NCBI GenBank assembly: GCA_963737285.1
Contig: CAVTRT010000003.1
Span: 682,001 to 746,000 of the forward strand
Direction: 5' to 3'
Origin: Trebonia sp963737285
Lineage (GTDB): Bacteria > Actinomycetota > Actinomycetes > Streptosporangiales > Streptosporangiaceae
DNA: 64,000 nt
The position numbers and the translations under genes were made by a program. The stretch's first letter is position 1. Each line of letters opens with the position of its first letter. This document shows positions 1 through 8,658 of this stretch, piece after piece. The notes under the pieces are model-generated. The model ran no database searches. It saw nothing but the letters and a program-made list of their open reading frames with translations, and was not told where the DNA came from.

Positions 1-5
1 GCGGC

Positions 6-419
6 GTGGTCGGCGCGATCTGGGCGCTCGAGCACGCGCAGGACTTGATCTCGGTCATGGTCGGCGTACTGCTTATCGCCATGGCCGCCGCGGTGCTCCT
101 CCTTGGCGTCGTCGACTTCTTCCGCGACACAATGCATGGCTCGGTGGAGACCGCGGCGGTCAACCTGCTCAACCGGGTGCTGCTCGTGCTGATCCTGGTG
201 GAGATCATGCACACGGTCGTGCTGTCGCTGCGCGCCCACCACCTGGTGACCCAGCCGCTGCTGGCGGTCGGCCTGGTCGCGGTGATCAGGAAGGTGCTGT
301 TTGTGCTCAGCAGCGAGACCACCGCGAGCACGCCGGAACTCGCCCTGCTGATCGGCATGGTCGCAGTCTTCGTCGCGGCGCTGATCCTGGTGTCCAGGTA
401 CGACCGTTCCGAGAACTGA
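6..419 (+). CDS. PsiE-family membrane protein
   Basis: The 137-residue product is almost entirely hydrophobic with four predicted membrane-spanning stretches (roughly residues 15-38, 50-70, 80-100 and 112-130). The spacing, and the motif RVLLVLILVEIMHTV in the second helix, fit the phosphate-starvation-inducible PsiE family, whose biochemical role is not established. The GTG at position 6 is the first start available, but the true start may lie before the window, so the N-terminus may be incomplete. It ends in RYDRSEN, a short charged cytoplasmic tail. No neighbour on the same strand is visible to give context. Family assignment rests on hydropathy and the conserved second helix. Confidence 0.7.
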   Translation: MVGAIWALEHAQDLISVMVGVLLIAMAAAVLLLGVVDFFRDTMHGSVETAAVNLLNRVLLVLILVEIMHTVVLSLRAHHLVTQPLLAVGLVAVIRKVLFVLSSETTASTPELALLIGMVAVFVAALILVSRYDRSEN

Positions 420-506
420 AGTCGGGCTGGCGGACTTGGACCCCAGGTCAAAGGCGTTTCAGGGAGTCCCGCGGCGTGTTTCTGCGATATTTCGGCCGCA
501 GCCCTA

Positions 507-1157
507 CTACCAGCCCCGGGCGCGCCATTCCTCGAGGTGCGGGCGCTCCGCGCCTAGGGTGGTGTCGTTGCCGTGACCAGGGTAGATCCAAGTGTCGTCG
601 GGCAGAGGGCCGAAAACCTTGTCCTCTAGGCCAGTCATGAGGCTGTTGAACTGATCGGGTTGTGTTGTCCTCCCAGGACCGCCGGGGAACAGGCAGTCGC
701 CAGTGAACAAGTGCGGCCGGTCGCCGGCCCGCAGCAGCAAGGCGATGCTGCCGGGGGTGTGGCCGGTCAGGTGGATGGCCTGCAGCTCCACGCCGCCGAA
801 GCGGACCACGCATGAATCATCGACGAGCTCATCGGAGGTGACCGGGATGCCAGGGGCGTCCAGCGGGTGCGCGACGGTGACCGCGCCGGTCGCGGCCTTG
901 ACCTCGGCAAGCGCTCCCCAGTGGTCCCCGTGCTGGTGCGTGGTCACGATCTTCTCCACCGTGGTGCCGCCGATCGCCTCGATCAGCCGTCCCGGCTCGG
1001 CGGCCGCGTCGATCAGCAGCGCCTGCCCCGTGGCGTTGTCGCGCAGCAGGTACGCGTTGTTGTTCATTGGCCCGACGGCGATCTTCATCAGCGTGATGCC
1101 GTCGATCTCCCGCGTGTCGGCCGGTCCGCCGACCGTAACTTCTCCGGTGTAGGTCAC
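507..1157 (-). CDS. MBL-fold (glyoxalase II-like) metallo-hydrolase
   Basis: A 216-residue metallo-beta-lactamase-fold protein. The metal-binding motif is THQHGDHWGAL (about residues 73-83), followed by the later ligands in HLTGHTPGS, the bridging Asp in FTGDCLFPGG and the last His in YPGHGNDTTLG. The compact size and the GDCLFPGGPGRT segment resemble glyoxalase II-like hydrolases that cleave thioesters or similar small substrates, but the substrate cannot be told from sequence. The N-terminal start with MNNNAYLL as the first beta strand agrees with the family. It stands alone on the minus strand, with no obvious operon partner. Confidence 0.85.
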   Translation of the reverse strand: MTYTGEVTVGGPADTREIDGITLMKIAVGPMNNNAYLLRDNATGQALLIDAAAEPGRLIEAIGGTTVEKIVTTHQHGDHWGALAEVKAATGAVTVAHPLDAPGIPVTSDELVDDSCVVRFGGVELQAIHLTGHTPGSIALLLRAGDRPHLFTGDCLFPGGPGRTTQPDQFNSLMTGLEDKVFGPLPDDTWIYPGHGNDTTLGAERPHLEEWRARGW

Positions 1158-1224
1158 GGTAAGAATCTAGTCCGGCGTGGCGCTGCGCTGGTAGGGCGGC
1201 ACCCGCAGGCTCCAGATCGTGACC

Positions 1225-1383
1225 CTAGCCGAGCAGCGGGACGGACGCGCCATCCGGGGTCTGCGCTAGCGATCCAGGGTAGAAGCCGCGGGCCGAGTCG
1301 ATGACCTCGGAGATCCCCGCAGCCCGGCGCAAGGTGGACGCGGCGTCCTCGTTGTCGCCGGGCCGGACGAGCGACACGTTCAT
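1225..1383 (-). CDS. small hypothetical protein (52 aa)
   Basis: From the ATG at 1383 this frame codes for 52 residues starting MNVSLVRPGDNEDAAST and ending in PLLG. Nearly every third codon position is G or C, which supports real coding use. I do not recognise a family. It could also be the tail of a decayed longer gene, because the frame stays open upstream to about 1431. It is the only coding candidate in the gap between the metallo-hydrolase and the gene starting at 1593; I see nothing else in that gap. Confidence 0.35.
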   Translation of the reverse strand: MNVSLVRPGDNEDAASTLRRAAGISEVIDSARGFYPGSLAQTPDGASVPLLG

Positions 1384-1592
1384 GAACCGGCTAATCACGG
1401 CGAGTAGAGCAGCGCTGGCGTGCCCCGCCAAGACAACGACGGTGGACGGTTATGCCTCACGGATTGAGGGTAGCGACATCGGGTGCGGACACGCCCGGCC
1501 CCGGTGGGGTCATTACCGGAGGTGACATGATTTGCGTGCGGGCAGGCGCGATCGGTGGCACACTAAAGGCCCATGATCCCGCCTAATCATCT

Positions 1593-2453
1593 ATGGGGAT
1601 AGCGCTGCGCTTCCGTTACGTGCCGTGGCGAGCCTTGTACCAGGAGCTACTCGGCTACGGCGGCGAAGCGTGGGCAGACGAAGTGCTCCTGCCGTGGGTC
1701 GAGGCGAATCCCCGGTCGGTCGCGGAACTGCGCCAGATCGGGCGGGCAGGCGCCATGAACATCCCTATACCGAACGACCATGACAACTACACCCCGCTGC
1801 AGGCACTGTACGCATTGACTCGCGTGCTCGACGTGCTGATCGCGCCATTCCAGCAAGTGCCGGAACGGGAGCAGGACCAGCCGGATCATGGTGAGCCGCC
1901 CGGCTGGACTGGGACGCTTCCTGATGAAAGCGCGTACGGGACGTTCTGCAGGGAAATCGGCGGGGTGGAAATTGCCGAGGAGGCTTTTCACCCGTTCTTT
2001 CACGAGATCGTCGCCGTGCAGGCGGCGGATGACCCCGATGAGCCGCCCGTGCTTGTGGAGGAGAACTGGCCCGGGTTCCTCGTGGGATCGCTGCTGCTCG
2101 CGCGCGCCGGGGTCACGGTTCGGGCCGGGGCCCGGTGGCTCGACCCGCAGGTCGCCGCGCGGTCCTCGCTGTACTGGGCATGGTGGCGGCGGAACCGGGT
2201 CGCGGTCGACGAGTCGCGCGGGTGGGGGCCGAATTCCCAGTGGCGGACCGACTTTCGCCGCGACTACTACGTCAATGGGGAGGCGTACTACAACGTGGAC
2301 GCCGCATTCCGCGCGCCCCGCCATGTCCCCGCCGAGCTTCGCGTCACCGAGCAGCGGGACCTGCTGAGGTACCGCTGCGGAACGCTCACCGACCCCGGCC
2401 CCGACCTGTGGATGTGGGACGTGAGCCATGCTGAGGCGGTGCACGCGGTCTAG
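1593..2453 (+). CDS. hypothetical protein (286 aa)
   Basis: The frame runs from ATG 1593 with strong G/C third-position bias and no competing frame of equal quality. The product is soluble, rich in Trp and Tyr, with no signal peptide, no membrane helix and no catalytic motif I recognise. The N-terminal part contains NPRSVAELRQIGRAG and an acidic Pro-rich middle section (about residues 95-110); the C-terminal third is rich in aromatic and Arg residues (for example LYWAWWRRNRVAVDESRGWG). I can give no function. It lies upstream of the truncated kinase and is not obviously linked to it. Confidence 0.7.
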   Translation: MGIALRFRYVPWRALYQELLGYGGEAWADEVLLPWVEANPRSVAELRQIGRAGAMNIPIPNDHDNYTPLQALYALTRVLDVLIAPFQQVPEREQDQPDHGEPPGWTGTLPDESAYGTFCREIGGVEIAEEAFHPFFHEIVAVQAADDPDEPPVLVEENWPGFLVGSLLLARAGVTVRAGARWLDPQVAARSSLYWAWWRRNRVAVDESRGWGPNSQWRTDFRRDYYVNGEAYYNVDAAFRAPRHVPAELRVTEQRDLLRYRCGTLTDPGPDLWMWDVSHAEAVHAV

Positions 2454-2569
2454 CGTTCCCCGGCTGGTAGATGGGGGCGCTGCGACGTTTTCTGCCAATG
2501 CAGGTCACAAGTGCGCGTCACATTCACAATCGGTTTTGTGTGCGGATGAGCGGCTTTTATGATCGCTGT

Positions 2570-2806
2570 ATGGCGAATGGGGCGGGCACCCTAATCGGTG
2601 GGCGATTCCGGCTGGTTGAGCCGGTTGGGCAGGGCGGCATGGGCCGGGTGTGGCGCGGCCATGATCAGGTTCTCGACCGTGAGGTGGCCGTCAAGGAGGT
2701 GCTGTTCCCGGCGCAGGTCCCGGATGCGGAGCGGGCCGGCCTGGTGGCCCGCACGATGCGGGAGGCCCGCGCGGCGTCCTGGCCAAGGACCCGCCGCCGC
2801 CGGTGA
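2570..2806 (+). pseudogene. Ser/Thr protein kinase, N-lobe only
   Basis: From ATG 2570 the product begins MANGAGTLIGGRFRLVEPVG and contains the Gly-rich loop GQGGMGRVWRGHD and the invariant Lys strand EVAVKEVLF, the start of an actinobacterial Hanks-type (Pkn) kinase. About 70 residues in, after MREARAA, the frame runs into an Arg-rich out-of-frame tail and stops. The HRD and DFG motifs, the rest of the kinase domain and any sensor domain are missing. A TATGAT -10-like hexamer at 2558-2563 lies 6 nt before the ATG, so the remnant keeps what looks like a leaderless promoter. Probably an internal deletion joined the kinase N-terminus to the membrane-protein segment that follows. Confidence 0.65.
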
Positions 2807-2887
2807 GATCCGGTGCGATGACGGGCCTGCTCGCCCAGCTTCTCGCTCCACCGGATCGACCTCGGCTGGAACGGCGTTGGCAACGTC

Positions 2888-3160
2888 TTGTCCCGGGACT
2901 ACCCCGCGGTCGAGTTCGGAGTCGGAGGGCTGGTCGTCGCGGTGATCATGGCGGTGTACGCGGTGGGCATCTGGGACCGAGCCGTCGGTGGCGCGGTAGT
3001 GGCTGGCTGGTCCCTGACGGCCTTCTTCAGCCTGCTGCAGTTCGTCACGGCCGGCTTCCAGTTCGGCGGGGCCACCGCCCTGAACTTCCTGGCGGGCCTG
3101 TTGCTGCTCGCTAGCGGGATCCTCGCCATCGTCTACGCAAGGCGCGGGCAGCCCGCCTGA
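2888..3160 (+). CDS. small membrane protein, possibly the tail of the deleted gene
   Basis: This frame gives 90 residues with about four hydrophobic helices and a short basic tail (YARRGQPA). The first start I see is TTG 2888, but the frame is open back to 2822 and reads HRIDLGWNGVGNVLSRDYPA with good codon bias, so the coding segment is longer than its start suggests. It may be the 3' part of a gene whose 5' end was lost in the rearrangement that truncated the adjacent kinase. It resembles actinobacterial small integral membrane proteins of unknown role; no catalytic residues are visible. Confidence 0.5.
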   Translation: MSRDYPAVEFGVGGLVVAVIMAVYAVGIWDRAVGGAVVAGWSLTAFFSLLQFVTAGFQFGGATALNFLAGLLLLASGILAIVYARRGQPA

Positions 3161-3252
3161 CGTACCCTGGAAGGGTGGCTGGCCCAACGGGGGACTGGCT
3201 GGCGGCACCGGAATAATCCATCAGCCGGGCGGGTTCGTTTCGATGACATCAC

Positions 3253-3279
3253 TCGAATGTCTGATCAACTCGCTAGCAT
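3253..3279 (+). promoter_or_regulatory. LexA (SOS)-like box and -10 of uvrA
   Basis: TCGAAT-GTCT-GATCAA (3253-3268) matches the actinobacterial LexA box TCGAAC-N4-GTTCGA at 5 of 6 and 4 of 6 half-site positions, with the correct 4-nt spacing. A TAGCAT -10 hexamer follows at 3274-3279, 45 nt before the uvrA start. A repressor bound here would cover the -35/-10 spacer. This fits the known SOS control of uvrA, although the second half-site is weak. Confidence 0.5.
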
Positions 3280-3323
3280 GGCGGTGGTCCCTTCCCGAAG
3301 ACTGAAGCAGAGAAGAGCGCGTA

Positions 3324-6182
3324 GTGGCTGACCGGCTCGTCGTTCGCGGCGCACGCGAGCACAACCTCAAGGACGTGTCCCTCGACCTGCCGCGTGACGC
3401 CATGATCGTGTTCACCGGGCTGTCCGGGTCGGGGAAGTCCAGCCTCGCGTTCGACACTATCTTCGCCGAGGGCCAGCGCCGGTACGTGGAATCGCTGTCC
3501 GCCTATGCCCGGCAGTTCCTGGGGCAGATGGACAAGCCCGATGTCGACTTCATCGACGGGCTTTCCCCGGCGGTGTCGATCGACCAGAAGGCGGCCAGCC
3601 GCAACCCCCGGTCCACAGTCGGAACGATCACCGAGGTTTACGACTACCTGCGACTGCTATATGCCCGGGTCGGCAAGCCACACTGCCCGCTGTGCGGGCG
3701 GCCGATCGCCCGGCAGACCCCGCAGCAGATCGTCGATCGCATGATGGAGCTTGAGGAAGGCACCCGGTTTCAGGTTCTCGCCCCGGTCGTCCGCGGCCGC
3801 AAGGGCGAGTACGGCGAGCTGCTCAAGGAGCTCCAGGCCAAGGGGTACTCCCGGGCGCGGGTCGATGGCACCGTCATCCGGCTCGATGAGGTGACCGGTG
3901 ACAAGGGCGCGCTGCCCGCGCTGAAGAAGTACGAGAAGCACGACATCGAGGTCATCATCGACCGGCTCGCGGTCAAGGACACCGCCCGGCGGCGCCTAAC
4001 CGACTCCGTCGAGACCGCCCTGGGCCTGGCCGGTGGCGTCATCATCGTCGACTTCGTGGACCTGCCGGAGGACGACCCGCACCGGGAGCGGATGTACTCC
4101 GAGCACCTGGCCTGCCTGTATGACGACTTGTCGTTCGACGAGCTGGAGCCGCGGTCGTTCTCGTTCAACTCCCCGTGGGGCGCCTGCCCGGACTGCACCG
4201 GCCTGGGCACCCGGCTGGAGGTGGATCCCGAGCTAGTCGTCCCCGACGGGAGCAAGTCGCTCGCGGAGGGCGCGATCGCCCCGTGGGCCGGCGGTCACGT
4301 CAGCGACTACTTCGACCGGCTGATCGAGGCGCTCGCCGACACGATCGGGTTCCGGCTGGATACCCCATGGGAGCGGCTGCCGAAGAAGGCGCAGACGGCG
4401 CTGCTCAAGGGCCACGACACCCAGGTCCACGTCCGGTACAAGAACCGGTACGGCCGGGAGCGCTCGTACTACACGAGCTTTGAGGGCGCGATCTCCTACG
4501 TCGAGCGGCGGCATGCCGAGGCGGAGTCGGACTCCAGCAGGGAGAAGTTCGCCGGCTTCATGCGCGAGGTGCCCTGCCCGTCGTGCAAGGGCGCGCGCCT
4601 CAAGCCGGTCTCGCTCGCCGTCACCATCGACGGCAAGTCGATCTCCGCCCTGTGCGCTCAGCCGATTGGCGAGCTCGCGAAGAACCTGCTCAGCCTCGAC
4701 CTTTCCGACCGGGACCAGCAGATTGCCCGGCTCATCCTCAAGGAAGTCAATGCCCGGCTGGGATTCCTGCTCGACGTGGGCCTGGACTACCTGAGCCTGG
4801 ACCGGGCGAGCGCCACGCTGGCGGGCGGGGAGGCCCAGCGCATCCGGCTGGCCACCCAGATCGGCTCCGGCCTCGTCGGCGTCCTGTACGTGCTGGACGA
4901 GCCGTCGATCGGACTGCACCAGCGGGACAACCAGCGGCTGCTTGACACGCTGCTGCGGCTGCGCAACATGGGCAACACGCTCATCGTCGTGGAGCACGAC
5001 GAGGACACCATCCGCGCCGCCGACTGGGTCGTCGACATCGGTCCCGGCGCCGGCGAGCACGGCGGCCATGTCGTCGTCTCCGGGACCGTCGAGGAACTGC
5101 TGGAGTCGCAGACGTCGCTGACCGGCGCGTACCTGGCTGGGCGCAAGGAGATCGCCGTCCCGAAGACCCGGCGCACGCCGACCAAGGGCCGCGAGGTCAT
5201 CGTCAAGGGCGCGGCCGAGCACAACCTGAAGAGCGTGGATGTCGCGTTTCCGCTTGGCTGCCTCGTCGCCGTCACCGGAGTGTCAGGTTCCGGAAAGTCC
5301 ACGCTGGTCAACGACATCCTGTACCAGGTTCTCGCCCGCGAGCTGCACAATGCCCGCACCGTCCCCGGCAAGCACAAGACGGTCACCGGCATCGAGCACC
5401 TGGACAAGGTCGTGCACGTCGATCAGGGGCCGATTGGGCGCACCCCGCGGTCCAACCCCGCCACCTACACCGGCGTCTTTGACCACATACGCAAGCTGTT
5501 CGCCGCGACAACCGAGGCCAAGGTCCGTGGCTACCTGCAGGGCCGGTTCTCGTTCAATGTCAAGGGCGGCCGCTGCGAGGCCTGCTCGGGGGACGGGACG
5601 ATCAAGATCGAGATGCAGTTCCTGCCTGACGTGTACGTGCCGTGCGAAGTCTGCCATGGCGCCCGGTACAACACCGACACGCTGCAGGTGCACTTCAAGG
5701 GCAAGTCGATCGCTGAGGTCCTGAACATGCCGATCGAGGAGGCCGCGTCGTTCTTCGAGGCGGTCCCGGCGATCCACCGGCACCTGAAGACCCTCGTTGA
5801 CGTCGGCCTTGGCTACGTCCGTCTCGGCCAGCCCGCCACGACCTTGTCCGGCGGCGAGGCGCAGCGCGTAAAGCTCGCCTCGGAACTGCAGCGGCGTTCT
5901 ACCGGCCGCACTATCTACGTGCTCGACGAGCCGACCACCGGCCTGCATTTCGAGGACATCCGCAAGCTGCTCGGCGTGCTCACCCGGCTAGTGGACAACG
6001 GCAACACGGTGATCGTCATCGAGCACAACCTCGACGTGATCAAGACGGCAGACTGGATCATCGACATGGGTCCCGAGGGCGGCTCAGGCGGTGGAATGGT
6101 CCTCGTCACCGGTTCCCCGGAGAAGGTCGCCGCGACCGACAAGAGCTACACCGGCCAGTTCCTGGCCCCGCTGCTCAAGTAG
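3324..6182 (+). CDS. uvrA: excinuclease ABC subunit A
   Basis: UvrA is the damage-recognition ATPase of nucleotide excision repair; it acts as a dimer and loads UvrB onto lesions. The 952-residue product is full length. It shows the first Walker A GLSGSGKSSLAF (near residue 31), the signature YVESLSAYARQFLGQM, a zinc module with CPLCGRPI and CPDCTGLG, ABC signature LAGGEAQRIRLA, the second Walker A GVSGSGKSTLVND (about residue 654), the zinc finger CEACSGDG/CEVCHGAR, and LSGGEAQRVKLA followed by VLDEPTTGLH. The GTG start at 3324 places MADRLVVRGAREHNLKD at the N-terminus as expected. A LexA-like box lies upstream. Its stop overlaps the convergent methyltransferase gene by 8 bp. Confidence 0.98.
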   Translation: MADRLVVRGAREHNLKDVSLDLPRDAMIVFTGLSGSGKSSLAFDTIFAEGQRRYVESLSAYARQFLGQMDKPDVDFIDGLSPAVSIDQKAASRNPRSTVGTITEVYDYLRLLYARVGKPHCPLCGRPIARQTPQQIVDRMMELEEGTRFQVLAPVVRGRKGEYGELLKELQAKGYSRARVDGTVIRLDEVTGDKGALPALKKYEKHDIEVIIDRLAVKDTARRRLTDSVETALGLAGGVIIVDFVDLPEDDPHRERMYSEHLACLYDDLSFDELEPRSFSFNSPWGACPDCTGLGTRLEVDPELVVPDGSKSLAEGAIAPWAGGHVSDYFDRLIEALADTIGFRLDTPWERLPKKAQTALLKGHDTQVHVRYKNRYGRERSYYTSFEGAISYVERRHAEAESDSSREKFAGFMREVPCPSCKGARLKPVSLAVTIDGKSISALCAQPIGELAKNLLSLDLSDRDQQIARLILKEVNARLGFLLDVGLDYLSLDRASATLAGGEAQRIRLATQIGSGLVGVLYVLDEPSIGLHQRDNQRLLDTLLRLRNMGNTLIVVEHDEDTIRAADWVVDIGPGAGEHGGHVVVSGTVEELLESQTSLTGAYLAGRKEIAVPKTRRTPTKGREVIVKGAAEHNLKSVDVAFPLGCLVAVTGVSGSGKSTLVNDILYQVLARELHNARTVPGKHKTVTGIEHLDKVVHVDQGPIGRTPRSNPATYTGVFDHIRKLFAATTEAKVRGYLQGRFSFNVKGGRCEACSGDGTIKIEMQFLPDVYVPCEVCHGARYNTDTLQVHFKGKSIAEVLNMPIEEAASFFEAVPAIHRHLKTLVDVGLGYVRLGQPATTLSGGEAQRVKLASELQRRSTGRTIYVLDEPTTGLHFEDIRKLLGVLTRLVDNGNTVIVIEHNLDVIKTADWIIDMGPEGGSGGGMVLVTGSPEKVAATDKSYTGQFLAPLLK

Positions 6183-7533
6183 CCAGCCAGCGCAGGGCCG
6201 TGGTTGCCCTGCCACCCCGGACCTTTAACGTCAGCGGCCACAGTAGGGAAGGGCTGCGCTCGAAGGCGCGACGCAGTCCCTCGGGCATCGCGGCGACCAC
6301 GTCCGGCGGGTACTCGACGCGATGCCCGTTCACCTGGAGTGCCATCGCGGGCGGGTGCCGGGTGAAGCAGCGGTCGCACCGGCCCGCGGATCCCGTCGGC
6401 AGGAAGCGTTTGCATTCCGGGCAGCGGTCACGCTCGGCGAGTGCCCGCCTCGACGCGTTCCTGCGGCACACCACCAGCCGGTTTCGACGGCCCGGCCAGT
6501 TCGGCAACGCCACCTGCTCGGCAACGCTCCAGTTCAGCGCGAGTTCCCGGTGGAACCGCACGGTCCCGGTCGCGCCGCCCGGCTCATCGCCGACGTACGC
6601 CAGTACGTCGCCCCGGTAGGCGCGCAGCGCCGTGTAGCTCGCCAAGTCGTCGTCGAACGGCGGCCAGCACAGGAACAGCACCCGATCCGGGTACTCGCGC
6701 ACCGCGCTCACGGCATCGGATGACAGAACATCTGTCCACAGCCGATGTCCGGCTGGGCCTGGTCCGTTGGCCGTGACCGCATCGTTCGCGGCGTGGGCGT
6801 CGGCAGGGGAGTCGGCACTACTCGTTCGGGAAAACGGGGGTGAAATATCGGTCGCGAGAACGTCTGCCCCGCGATCGGCCAGCAGCGCCGCCCAGTAGCC
6901 GGTGCCCGCGCCGCACTCCAGCAGCGGTCCGCAGGCGGCCAGGGCCGTCAGCGCCTGGGAGCCCGGGACCGCGCTCGCGAACACGGCCGCCAGCTCGCGG
7001 CGGCGGGCAGGCAGGTCCAGCACGGTGCGCATGCCACCAGGAACAGCCTCCCACGCGACCCGCGCGCCTCCCGCGAGCACATGGACAAGCTCCAGGTGGG
7101 GGTTCTCGCCAGGCGGAAGCCGACGGCGGCGGCGTACGGCCGATAGTTGCCCGTGGTAGTCGCGCAGCCGCTGGGTGCCCTCCGCCCAGTCCGCCTGCGT
7201 GGTGATGACCCCGCCGCACAACTCCGGGCGGACCGTCCACGGGTACCGCTGCGTGAAGTCCCGGTAGCTGCGCATGGCGCGCAGCTCCCGCCAGGTCACC
7301 GGGGAGAACCAGCGCGACCTGCGGGGAAATGGACTGCCCTCGGGCACGTGCTCCCAGCGGCTCGCATCACGCGGCGCGACCGCCGCTCCGCACGACGCGC
7401 AGACCGGGTGGCCGTCAACGCTCACGACCCCGTCGCGGGCCAGCAAGGGGCTGGCATCGTGGCGCTGCCCATGAGGGAGCTGCGCGGAACCGTCCCCATG
7501 GGCGTGCGCAGAGATTTCGGCCACGTTAATCAC
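6175..7533 (-). CDS. SAM-dependent methyltransferase-like protein with zinc-ribbon motifs
   Basis: A 452-residue protein with a class I methyltransferase SAM-binding motif LLECGAGTGYWAALLADRG (about 204-222), an acidic strand end VLATDIS, and a motif-IV-like segment LFLCWPPFDDD (about 286-296) similar to the NPPY/DPPY type used by amino- or RNA-methylating enzymes. It has a CASC pair at 45-48 and a four-Cys zinc ribbon CPEC...CDRC at 371-389, which suggests nucleic-acid or protein binding. The target is unknown. It is convergent with uvrA and overlaps its 3' end, so the two transcripts share termini. The start is ATG 7533. Confidence 0.65.
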   Translation of the reverse strand: MINVAEISAHAHGDGSAQLPHGQRHDASPLLARDGVVSVDGHPVCASCGAAVAPRDASRWEHVPEGSPFPRRSRWFSPVTWRELRAMRSYRDFTQRYPWTVRPELCGGVITTQADWAEGTQRLRDYHGQLSAVRRRRRLPPGENPHLELVHVLAGGARVAWEAVPGGMRTVLDLPARRRELAAVFASAVPGSQALTALAACGPLLECGAGTGYWAALLADRGADVLATDISPPFSRTSSADSPADAHAANDAVTANGPGPAGHRLWTDVLSSDAVSAVREYPDRVLFLCWPPFDDDLASYTALRAYRGDVLAYVGDEPGGATGTVRFHRELALNWSVAEQVALPNWPGRRNRLVVCRRNASRRALAERDRCPECKRFLPTGSAGRCDRCFTRHPPAMALQVNGHRVEYPPDVVAAMPEGLRRAFERSPSLLWPLTLKVRGGRATTALRWLAT

Positions 7534-7628
7534 AATGTCGTGAGCGTAAATTCACCTGTCCGGGGAGGTCAAGCTCTTGTCCTGAGTCGGTCCGGGTATC
7601 AGGTAGGACTCCAGTACCGTTGCACTTG

Positions 7629-8231
7629 ATGGAAACCACGATCGAGACGACGGCAGGACCTGCCCGCGTCACCATCGACCAGCCGGCGGGGGAGCCTGCC
7701 TGCCTGCTGGTCTTGACGCATGGCTCGGGCGGGACGCCCGATACCGCTGACCTTCTCGCCGTCGCCGGCGCCGGACTTGCGCTGGGCGCGGTGACGGCCC
7801 TGGTCACGCAGCCCTACGTGGTGCGCGGGGCGCGGGCACCGGGATCAGCGGACAAGCAGGACGCCGCGTGGACGCAGATTGTCGCCTCGCTGAGGGGCCG
7901 GTACCCGGGGCTGCCGGTCATCGCCGGAGGGCGCAGCAACGGGGCGCGGGTGACGTGCCGGACCGCCCACGCCGTGGGTGCGCGTGGCGTCATAGCGCTG
8001 GCGTTTCCCCTTCATCCGCCTGGGCATCCAGAGCGCACCCGAGCCGCCGAACTCCCTGCGGCGCCCATGCCCACCCTGGTGCTCAATGGCGCACGAGACC
8101 CCTTCGGGATTCCCGAAGGAGGAGGGGATGTCCGGGTGATCGTGCTTCCCGGGCAGACGCATGCCCTTTCGAAAGACCCCGCCGCGATTGGCGGGGCCGC
8201 TGGCGAGTGGATTCGCGGGCTGCTTGGCTAG
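7629..8231 (+). CDS. alpha/beta-hydrolase (KANL3/Tex30-like)
   Basis: The product is a short (about 200 aa) alpha/beta hydrolase. It has the oxyanion strand LLVLTHGSGGTPD, the nucleophile elbow AGGRSNGARV (G-x-S-x-G family variant), an acid-bearing strand LVLNGARDPFG, and the final His in LPGQTHALS. Length and motif order match the small cytosolic KANL3/Tex30-type hydrolases, whose substrates are not defined. ATG 7629 is preferred; TTG starts at 7620 and 7626 are in frame and would add up to three residues. It converges with the DUF5999 gene, with a hairpin between them. Confidence 0.75.
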   Translation: METTIETTAGPARVTIDQPAGEPACLLVLTHGSGGTPDTADLLAVAGAGLALGAVTALVTQPYVVRGARAPGSADKQDAAWTQIVASLRGRYPGLPVIAGGRSNGARVTCRTAHAVGARGVIALAFPLHPPGHPERTRAAELPAAPMPTLVLNGARDPFGIPEGGGDVRVIVLPGQTHALSKDPAAIGGAAGEWIRGLLG

Positions 8232-8250
8232 CCAGCCATGCCGGCTAGCC
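8226..8250. terminator. hairpin between convergent genes
   Basis: GGCTAGCC occurs at 8226-8233 and again at 8243-8250, and the sequence is its own reverse complement, so the two copies form an 8-bp stem with a 9-nt loop. GTTCTT follows. It overlaps the stop of the alpha/beta hydrolase gene and precedes the end of the DUF5999 gene, so it could terminate both transcripts. Confidence 0.4.
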
Positions 8251-8269
8251 GTTCTTGATCAGTGCCGCC

Positions 8270-8470
8270 TCAGGCGGCGTGGCGTGCATGGTCGGTCGGG
8301 CGGTGCGGCGCGATGACCGCGCCGTCCGGCAGCAGTTCGCCGGTGTCCTCGAAGATGACCACGCCGTTGCAAAGCAGGCTCCACCCCTGCTCTGGATGGC
8401 TGACTACCGTGTGGGCCGCTTCCCGGTCAGGAGCCGAAGCATCCGGGCATGGCGGCGTGTGCGGGCACAT
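8270..8470 (-). CDS. DUF5999 family protein
   Basis: This 66-residue product begins MCPHTPPCPDASAPDREAA and contains SHPEQGWSLLCNGVV and FEDTGELLPDG. This is the hallmark sequence of the small actinomycete DUF5999 family, which is widespread in Streptomyces and has no assigned biochemical role. The CPH..PPC arrangement near the N-terminus is conserved in the family as I know it and could bind metal. Length is normal, so the gene is complete. It is convergent with the alpha/beta-hydrolase gene and has a 20-bp palindrome about 190 bp upstream. Confidence 0.85.
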   Translation of the reverse strand: MCPHTPPCPDASAPDREAAHTVVSHPEQGWSLLCNGVVIFEDTGELLPDGAVIAPHRPTDHARHAA

Positions 8471-8658
8471 TCAAGTGCCTCCTGTGTTTCCCTCAGCAGA
8501 TTTCCGGTCTGGCCAGTTGGCTCCCCTGCCATGTGGCCTAGACCACTTACCCTAACTTTGCCCCGTCATCGGGTGATGCGCAAGCAACTTGCCCAATGGT
8601 TCATTGAGGATTCTGGGGTCCGATATGCGGAGATCCCGATCGCCTTCTGTGTCATGCC

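Noticed and set aside
4233..5222. Long minus-strand frame opposite uvrA
   Set aside because: It is a codon-bias shadow; uvrA on the other strand is unambiguous.
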